Assembly: GCA_040756995.1 (NCBI GenBank)
Contig: JBFLYK010000014.1
Span: 81,079 to 145,078, forward strand
Length of the DNA: 64,000 nt
Reading direction: 5' to 3'
Source of the DNA: BP-133 sp040756995
GTDB lineage: Bacteria; Actinomycetota; Acidimicrobiia; IMCC26256; BP-133
In this document: positions 58,881-64,000 of the stretch, piece by piece
Numbering within the stretch: the stretch's first letter is position 1
How the letters are laid out: every line of letters starts with the position of its first letter
Notes under the pieces: generated by a model
Database searches by the model: none
Told to the model about the DNA's origin: nothing
What the model saw: the letters and a program-made list of their open reading frames with translations, nothing else
Made by a program: the position numbers and the translations under genes

Positions 58881-58898
58881 AAGCGTCAATTGACGCTT
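58881..58898. promoter_or_regulatory. Perfect 18-bp palindrome AAGCGTCAATTGACGCTT
   Basis: A fully symmetric site 81 bases upstream of the secreted protein at 58800. The half-site AGCGTCAATTG also occurs at about 41869, upstream of the S8 protease. It is probably a regulator-binding site. Confidence 0.4.
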
Positions 58899-58938
58899 GG
58901 TCGGCGTGGCGTGGCTCACCGGGCGCTCAACGAGAACG

Positions 58939-58977
58939 GCGAGGGGGCCGTCCCCTGCACCGGGACGGCCCCCTCGC
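58939..58977 (-). terminator. 16-bp GC hairpin downstream of RTX gene 1
   Basis: GCGAGGGGGCCGTCCC pairs fully with GGGACGGCCCCCTCGC around CTGCACC, in position to end the minus-strand RTX gene at 59106. There is no T-run. A near-identical hairpin follows RTX gene 2. Confidence 0.6.
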
Positions 58978-59105
58978 GCTACGTGTTGTTGGTTCTGTAC
59001 CGGCAGCTCCGGCGGGAGGCTGCTCGTCGAGTTCACCCCAGCGGGAGGTTCCCTCGATCCGGTTGTCAGGTCAGATGCCTACTGCTCGGAAATGCTCGTG
59101 TCGGC

Positions 59106-59654
59106 TCAGTACTCGCAGTTGGCGAGCTCGTCGCCGGCGCTGAAGAGGCAGACGTCGAAGTCGTCACCGGCGTTGACCTTGTCGACTTCGTTGTCGTCGG
59201 CCGAGATCATGACGTCGTCGCCGGTCCCGCCGACGAGGAAGTCAGGCCCGTCCTCGCCGCCGGCCACGGTGTCGTTGCCGCCGTCGCCGACGATGGTGTC
59301 ACGGCCGGGGCCGCCGTCGAGGTCGTCGTCACCGGTGTCGCCGCGGATGGCGTCGTCGCCCTTGCCGCCGGCGATGTTGTCGTCACCGGCCGCGCCGCAG
59401 ACGACGTCGTCGCCACGGCCGGCGTCGATGGTGTCGTCACCGTCGGAACCGATGATGTCGTCGGCGCCGTCGGTGCCGTCGATGAGGGCCGGGCCGTACT
59501 GGCCGGACGCGTCGAGCCAGGTGTGGCTGGCCGGACGGCCGTTACACAGACCACCGATGGCGTTGGACGACCCACCGTTGAGCAGCGCGACGCCGACCAT
59601 GAAGCCGGTCGTCGCCGTCATGAGGGCCAGACGGCCCAGCTTCTGAGCGTTCAT
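59106..59654 (-). CDS. Small secreted RTX calcium-binding protein, copy 1
   Basis: A 182-residue exported protein. ATG 59654 has AGGAGG at 8 bases. Signal peptide (MNAQKLGRLALMTATTGFMV), then about six nonapeptide-like repeats (GTDGADDIIGSDGDDTID, GGKGDDAIRGDTGDDDLDGG, GGPGRDTIVGDGGNDTVAGG) that bind calcium in a beta roll. The C-terminal tail is DFDVCLFSAGDELANCEY. Its role is unknown. A tandem copy follows at 60138. Confidence 0.85.
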   Translation of the reverse strand: MNAQKLGRLALMTATTGFMVGVALLNGGSSNAIGGLCNGRPASHTWLDASGQYGPALIDGTDGADDIIGSDGDDTIDAGRGDDVVCGAAGDDNIAGGKGDDAIRGDTGDDDLDGGPGRDTIVGDGGNDTVAGGEDGPDFLVGGTGDDVMISADDNEVDKVNAGDDFDVCLFSAGDELANCEY

Positions 59655-60137
59655 TTGGATGTGCCTCCTGTGCGTATTTCTGCAGTGCATGACCCGTCGG
59701 CCCCGCAGCCGACGGTTGGTCTGCCCGCATCCCCTGGATCCCGTATGGCACCGAGGGTTGTGTTGCCCCCTGGGTGTCCACACCCCAGCTCCGGCGATCC
59801 GGACACTTTCGAAGCGACGGGTTCGCTCGCTTCTTTGACTTGTCGCTGACCGGGCGGCTCCCCAGCATCCCGGTCTCAGCTCCCCAGCTGACTAGAAGGA
59901 ATTGTGAAGTCTCTGTCGAACTAGGTCAAGTTCATGCGGAGGCCACATTTACCAATATCCAGCGAACTTCCATATTATTTACGTCTAACCTTGATTTAGA
60001 CGTTCCGCTTCCGGGCAACTTTTCAGCGTCCTCTTATGAGGAAGGGGCCGCCCCCCTGCACCGGGGGCGGCCCCTTCAACTCGTCGGCTCGTGGTTCCGG
60101 CAGCCCCGGCGGGAGGCTGCCGAGCCGTCTCTCCCTA
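59655..60137. other. 483-bp intergenic region between RTX gene copies
   Basis: It contains the upstream region of RTX gene 1 and, at 60041-60077, the hairpin of RTX gene 2. The segment around 59940-60000 is AT-rich and unlike the surrounding DNA. The near-match CCACACCCCAGCTCCGGCGATCC recurs as CCACACCCCAGCACCGGCGATCC at 60511, which shows a duplicated promoter region. Confidence 0.6.
60041..60077 (-). terminator. 15-bp GC hairpin downstream of RTX gene 2
   Basis: GAAGGGGCCGCCCCC pairs with GGGGGCGGCCCCTTC around CTGCACC, the same loop as the hairpin after RTX gene 1. Confidence 0.6.
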
Positions 60138-60406
60138 TCAGTACTCGCAGTTGCTGATCTCGTCGCCGGCCCCGAAGAGGCAGACGTCGAAGTCGTCACC
60201 GGCGTTGACCTTGTCGACGACGTCGTCGTCGGCCGAGATCATGACGTCGTCGCCGCTCCCGCCGACGAGGAAGTCGGTTCCGTCCTCGCCGCCGGCCACG
60301 GTGTCGTTGCCGCCGTCGCCCACGACGGTGTCACGGCCGGGGCCGCCGTCGAGGTCGTCGTCACCGGTGTCGCCACGGATGGCGTCGTCGCCCTTGCCGC
60401 CGGAGA
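60138..60406 (-). CDS. RTX calcium-binding protein, copy 2, 5' end lost in assembly gap
   Basis: The C-terminal 89 residues of a protein nearly identical to copy 1: GGKGDDAIRGDTGDDDLDGG then DFDVCLFGAGDEISNCEY. The first half falls in the run of 100 N at 60407-60506, a scaffold gap of standard length, so true length and copy number are unknown. The sequence after the gap resembles the region upstream of copy 1. Confidence 0.8.
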
Positions 60407-60506
60407 NNNNNNNNNNNNNNNNNNNNNNNNNNNNNNNNNNNNNNNNNNNNNNNNNNNNNNNNNNNNNNNNNNNNNNNNNNNNNNNNNNNNNNNNNNNNNN
60501 NNNNNN
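60407..60506. other. Assembly gap (100 N)
   Basis: One hundred undetermined bases, a placeholder length. It lies in tandem repeats, which assemblers often collapse, so the missing sequence may be longer and contain further RTX gene copies. Confidence 0.99.
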
Positions 60507-60752
60507 CCGGGGTCCACACCCCAGCACCGGCGATCCGGACACTTGGCGAAGCGAAACGGGCCTGCGCCCTCCGCTTCCTCGATCTACGGACCGGTCGGCC
60601 CCAGCTCCCCGGTCTCAGCTCCCCAGCTGACGAATCTGATTGTGGGGTGAATGGCAGGTAACGTCAAGCTGCACAGGAGGCGTATATAGCGACGACTTCT
60701 CAGCCGTTGCTTAGGACCGTAGGTCCGACGCCTTTATAGAGATAACCTGGAT
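60507..60752. other. Region upstream of RTX gene 2 (246 bp)
   Basis: Its first 140 bases resemble the region upstream of RTX gene 1. The rest, ending with GATAACCTGGATC, shows no gene. Confidence 0.5.
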
Positions 60753-62126
60753 CTAGTTGATCCAAATAGCTTTGATATTGCAGAACTCGCGGATGCCGTG
60801 GGCCGAGAGTTCCCGGCCGTAGCCCGAGGTCTTCACCCCGCCGAAGGGCAGGTCGGGATAGGAGGTCGTCATCCCGTTGACGAAGACCGCGCCGGCCACC
60901 ATGTCCCGCACGAACCGCTCCTGCTCGGCGGGGTCGTTCGTCCACACGTTGGACCCGAGGCCGAAGACGGTGGCGTTGGCCAGCTCCAGGGCTTCGTCGG
61001 CGTCGGCCACCCGGTAGACCTGGGCCACCGGGCCGAAGACCTCCTCCGAGAACATGCGCATGCGGGGGGTGATGCCGGTGACGACCGTGGCGGGGTAGAA
61101 CCAACCCGGCCCGTCCGGCCGCTGCCCGCCGAGGAGCACGGTGGCGCCCTGCTTGACCGCGTCGGCCACGAGCTCCTCGACGTCGTTGCGGCCCTGCTCG
61201 GTGGCCAGCGGACCGAGGTCGGTGCCCTCGTCCATGGGGTCGCCGAGGCGCAGCGCCTTCATCCGTTCGACGAACTTGCGCTCGAACTCGTCGGCCACCG
61301 CCTCGTGGACGATGAACCGCTTGGCGGCGATGCAGCTCTGGCCGTTGTTCTGGCACCGCGCGGTCACGCCCACCTCGGCCGCCTTGTCGAGATCGGCCGA
61401 AGGAAGGACGACGAACGGGTCGCTGCCACCGAGTTCCAGGACGGTCTTCTTGATCTCCTCGCCGGCCACCCGGGCCACCGCCTGACCGGCCGGGGTGCTG
61501 CCGGTCAGGGTGGCGGCCATGACCCGGGGGTCCCGCAGGACCCGCTCGACGAGGTCGGAGCCGATCAGGAGCGTCTGGAACACGCCTTCGGGGAAGCCGG
61601 CCCGGAGGAAGAGGTCCTCCATGAACAGCGCCGTCTGGGGGACGTTGGAGGCGTGCTTGAGGAGCCCGACGTTCCCCGCCATGAGCGCCGGGGCGGCGAA
61701 GCGCATGGCCTGCCAGAGCGGGAAGTTCCAGGGCATGATGGCCAGGACGGGTCCGATGGGCAGGTAGCGGGTGAAGGCCCGCTTGGCGCCGACCGCAGCG
61801 GGGTCGGCGGGCTCGTCGGCCAGGAAGGCCTCGGCGTGCTCGGCGTAGAACCGGCAGGCCTTGGCGCACTTCTGGGCCTCGGCCTTGGCCGCCTTGACGG
61901 TCTTGCCCATCTCCGTCGTCATGAGGGCGGCGATGCTGTCAGCCTCCCTGTCGAGGATGTCGGCCGCCGCCCGTAGCCACCCCGCCCGTTCGGCGAAGGT
62001 CGTGAGCCGGTAGCGCTGGAAGGCCGCATCGGCCCGGGCGATCTTGACATCGAGCTCCTCGAGCGACAGCGGGTCAAACGCCTTGATCGTCTCGCCGGTC
62101 GCCGGGTTCACGGTGGCGATCGCCAT
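60753..62126 (-). CDS. Succinate-semialdehyde-type aldehyde dehydrogenase
   Basis: A 457-residue NAD(P)-dependent dehydrogenase. ATG 62126 follows GGGAGGAAGG at 5 bases. The catalytic Cys is in CQNNGQSCIAAKRF and the Glu in LELGGSDPF; MPWNFPLW and TGSTPAGQAV are family motifs. Length and sequence fit the short SSADH branch (GabD1-like), which oxidises succinate semialdehyde to succinate. No GABA genes are adjacent, so the substrate is inferred. Confidence 0.88.
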   Translation of the reverse strand: MAIATVNPATGETIKAFDPLSLEELDVKIARADAAFQRYRLTTFAERAGWLRAAADILDREADSIAALMTTEMGKTVKAAKAEAQKCAKACRFYAEHAEAFLADEPADPAAVGAKRAFTRYLPIGPVLAIMPWNFPLWQAMRFAAPALMAGNVGLLKHASNVPQTALFMEDLFLRAGFPEGVFQTLLIGSDLVERVLRDPRVMAATLTGSTPAGQAVARVAGEEIKKTVLELGGSDPFVVLPSADLDKAAEVGVTARCQNNGQSCIAAKRFIVHEAVADEFERKFVERMKALRLGDPMDEGTDLGPLATEQGRNDVEELVADAVKQGATVLLGGQRPDGPGWFYPATVVTGITPRMRMFSEEVFGPVAQVYRVADADEALELANATVFGLGSNVWTNDPAEQERFVRDMVAGAVFVNGMTTSYPDLPFGGVKTSGYGRELSAHGIREFCNIKAIWIN

Positions 62127-62162
62127 GTGCCTTCCTCCCAGGTGAGCCCATCCCGTCCGCCC

Positions 62163-62282
62163 CGCCGGTCCACCCCGGCCGGGAACGCCGCCCCCCGCCG
62201 GTCCGGCCCGGCCGGGAACGCCGCCCCCGCCGGTCCAGCCCCGCCGGAACGCCGCCCCCGCCGGTCCAGCCCGGCCGGGAAC
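62163..62282. repeat. Tandem repeat (about 33-bp unit CCGGCCGGGAACGCCGCCCC), nearly four copies
   Basis: Units with GCCGGTCCAGCCCGGCCGGG differ by a few bases. They lie just upstream of the dehydrogenase start. Confidence 0.75.
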
Positions 62283-62376
62283 TCTGTAAGGCCCCTTTCT
62301 ATACCCGCCCACCGCCGCTCGCTCCGCCTGCCGCAGGTTCGGGCCCCCCCGTCCCCTCCCGTCCCCCCGCCCCCAA

Positions 62377-62418
62377 CTGGCGTTCCGTTTCCGGGATGCA
62401 GCGGTTTTCGAACGCCAG
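62377..62418. repeat. Palindromic element, copy 2
   Basis: CTGGCGTTC and GAACGCCAG pair, with inner CCG/CGG, around a GGATGCAG loop. The flank CAA before and AA after match the other copies. Confidence 0.75.
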
Positions 62419-62446
62419 AACGCGGTCGACCCTCCCCTCCGCTCAA

Positions 62447-62488
62447 CTGGCGTTCCATTTCCGGCATATGCGGGAAATGGAACGCCAG
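62447..62488. repeat. Palindromic element, copy 3
   Basis: CTGGCGTTCCATTTCC pairs with GGAAATGGAACGCCAG over 16 perfect bp around GGCATATGCG. Compared with copy 1, paired bases change on both sides (CAT/ATG against CGT/ACG), so the fold is conserved. Confidence 0.8.
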
Positions 62489-62617
62489 AATGGCTGCTGG
62501 CTCGTTCCCTGCTCTGCCGCCGGTCGTGGGCGCGCTCCCGTCGGCGACTCCGTCTCCCGCTTTCTTCTGGGCGCCCCGCATGGCGCGGCGGGTGCCGGCG
62601 AGGGTTAAGTAGGAGAC

Positions 62618-63913
62618 GTGCCCCCCGAAGACGAGGCCGCCCCGGCCCCGGATACCCCAACCTCACCGCCCCCGGCGCAGCCCGAGGACGCCGCTTCGCC
62701 GGCCACCGCCTCTCCGGCGGGGGGCCAAGAGGGCGCGCCGTCGGGTGCCACTCCCTCACCTGGAACCCGGGACGAGGAATTTGCTTCGGCGGCAACGGCG
62801 TCGGCCGGCGAATCCGACGCCGCTCCTGCTGCTTCCACTCCATCGGCTGCGGAGCCGGCCGGAGAGGGGGCGGCCCCGGCTGGCGCCGGCGCCTCGGTGG
62901 CGGACGGGGCTACTGCCGCTCCCGATAGCGACGCCAGGGCCGCCGGGGGTGGATCCGAGCCTCGCACCGGCGGACGGCGGCGCCGGCGGCGCGGCGGACG
63001 TGGGCAGGGCCAAGGCGGCCAGGCTGAGGCGGGCGGTGGTACGGCCGAAGGCGCCCAGGAGGCCCGTCCGGCCGGGGAGCGCCGTGGAGGCGAGCGGGCT
63101 GGAGATCGGCGCGGTGGCGCCGAGGGTCGCGGCGGTCGCCAGGGCGAGGGGCGAGACGGTGGCCCGGGCGGCGGTGGAGCTGGTGGCCCTGGAGGCGGTG
63201 GAGCCGGTGTCCAGGGTGGCAGTGAAGCTGGTGGCCCGGGTGGCGGTGGAGCTGGTGGCCCGGGTGGCGGTCGCGCCGGTGGCCCGGGCGGCGGCCGCGG
63301 CGGTGGACCCGGTGGTGAGCGGCGCGGCGGGCCCGGTGGCGAGCGGCGTGGCGCATCGGTCGGCGGCGAGGGGCGAGGTGGACGCGGGCGACCGGGTGGG
63401 CCGGGCGGAGAACGTCGTGGTGGCCGCGGCGGTCCGGGCGGCGAGCGCCGGGCCGGGGCGGGCGGTGAGCGGCGGGCCGGCGGCGAGCGGCGGGCCGGGG
63501 CCGGTGGCGAGCGGCGTGGGGGACCGGGCGGCGAACGCGGGAGGCGGGGGTCGAACGGCGCGGGCCGCAGCGGCGCGCCGGCCCGGGCGGTGCACAACCT
63601 CCGGCTGGAAGTCGGCGGACGAGGTGTCGAGCTGCACTGCGACACGTGCGAGCTGGTGGTGACGCACCTGGCCGGTCCCGAGGTCCGTCGGGCGGTCGAG
63701 GAAGCGCACCGGCGCCACCTCGGGACGATCACCTGGGAGAGCGGCTGGTTCGCGGTGTGCTCCTGCGGCTGGAGCTCAACCAAGGTCAGCCAGGAAAAGG
63801 CCTGGCAGGAGATCGCCGACCACGAAGCCGACATGCTGCGCCCGGCCGCCCAGGGCGCCGCCCCCGCCCCCGGGGCTCCGCCACCCCCACCCCGCCCACC
63901 CCGCCCTTCCTGA
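62618..63913 (+). CDS. RGG-rich disordered protein with C-terminal Cys-rich domain
   Basis: A 431-residue protein starting at GTG. Residues 1-110 are acidic and Pro/Ala-rich; about 115-330 are Gly/Arg-rich with many RGG, GGERRGG and PGG repeats, typical of RNA-binding or condensate-forming regions. The last 100 residues are folded: VHNLRLEVGGRGVELHCDTCELVV with C-x2-C, then WFAVCSCGW with C-x-C, four Cys that could bind zinc. It may bind nucleic acid. The ribosome-binding site is weak (AAGTAGGAGAC). No homologue can be named. Confidence 0.75.
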   Translation: MPPEDEAAPAPDTPTSPPPAQPEDAASPATASPAGGQEGAPSGATPSPGTRDEEFASAATASAGESDAAPAASTPSAAEPAGEGAAPAGAGASVADGATAAPDSDARAAGGGSEPRTGGRRRRRRGGRGQGQGGQAEAGGGTAEGAQEARPAGERRGGERAGDRRGGAEGRGGRQGEGRDGGPGGGGAGGPGGGGAGVQGGSEAGGPGGGGAGGPGGGRAGGPGGGRGGGPGGERRGGPGGERRGASVGGEGRGGRGRPGGPGGERRGGRGGPGGERRAGAGGERRAGGERRAGAGGERRGGPGGERGRRGSNGAGRSGAPARAVHNLRLEVGGRGVELHCDTCELVVTHLAGPEVRRAVEEAHRRHLGTITWESGWFAVCSCGWSSTKVSQEKAWQEIADHEADMLRPAAQGAAPAPGAPPPPPRPPRPS

Positions 63914-64000
63914 GACGCCGGCGGCCCGCCGCCGAGACCGCCCGGGCGGGCACGCTCCTCGCCTCACGATCGCGGGCGACCGGAATAATCCCGGTCGAGC

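Larger units (their letters stand above)
58801..59105. other. 305-bp intergenic region
   Basis: It holds a perfect 18-bp palindrome (58881-58898) and a strong hairpin (58939-58977). No coding region is visible. Confidence 0.6.
62127..62617. other. 491-bp intergenic region with repeats
   Basis: It lies between divergent genes. It holds GC-rich tandem repeats (62163-62282) and two CTGGCGTTC palindromes (62377-62418 and 62447-62488). No coding region is seen. Confidence 0.7.

Noticed and set aside
62163..62488. Possible CRISPR array (repeats and palindromes)
   Set aside because: The tandem units are contiguous, without unique spacers, and the palindromes are only two. No cas gene is in the window.

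Overview
This 64-kb window is chromosomal DNA with very high G+C. It carries start-proximal -10 boxes (TANNNT) without Shine-Dalgarno sites, DinB/mycothiol-type enzymes and secreted proteins built from GYW-DGG-FAFGDA repeats. Together these point to an actinobacterium, most likely of the Acidimicrobiia (inference from gene content; no rRNA is present to confirm it). A run of 100 N at 60407-60506 shows it is a draft scaffold.

Layout. 1-9.4 kb: the end of a cupredoxin, an AAA-type ATPase, a PhoX-family phosphatase, a four-gene minus-strand operon (secreted protein, LigD-type polymerase domain, aldo/keto reductase, SDR), a secreted lipase divergent from a TetR regulator, and an MmyB-like regulator. 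9.4-13.7 kb: a secreted cupredoxin-like protein, two overlapping SPPY-type DNA methyltransferases, a cysteine-free IscA-like protein and a lone receiver domain. 13.7-26.7 kb: a Baeyer-Villiger-type monooxygenase, a two-gene operon of an RsbW-like ATPase and a full-length KaiC, a VWA lipoprotein, prolyl oligopeptidase, a ferritin-like protein, GlnRS with a YqeY-like tail, DinB, a CnoX-like thioredoxin and a methyltransferase.

26.7-32.5 kb is the most unusual region. It is an RNA island: a sigma70-type promoter, a structured leader, ten tRNA or tRNA-like genes, the RNA ligase RtcB, eleven more tRNA or tRNA-like genes, a Y-RNA-like noncoding RNA with a tRNA-like module, and a frameshifted Ro60 (TROVE/VWA) gene. 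Seven of the tRNAs have C at position 33 in place of the near-universal U33. Some have bodies that do not match their anticodon, and a 20-bp inverted repeat bounds most of the array. A reserve or damage-resistant tRNA set with its own repair ligase and RNA chaperone is the simplest reading (inference).

32.5-42 kb: a GYW-repeat secreted protein, an AlkZ-like winged-helix protein, a sortase-type surface protein, an amidase, a GGDEF-EAL protein and a subtilase with a GSSWY repeat tail. 42-48 kb: glutamate synthase gltB-gltD. 48-58.8 kb: two paralogous secreted proteins, a MacAB-like export operon that includes a lipoprotein, and a 1054-residue RTX plus GYW-repeat protein. 58.8-64 kb: two tandemly duplicated small RTX genes (the second broken by the assembly gap), a succinate-semialdehyde-type dehydrogenase, palindromic repeats and an RGG-rich protein with a C-terminal Cys-rich domain.
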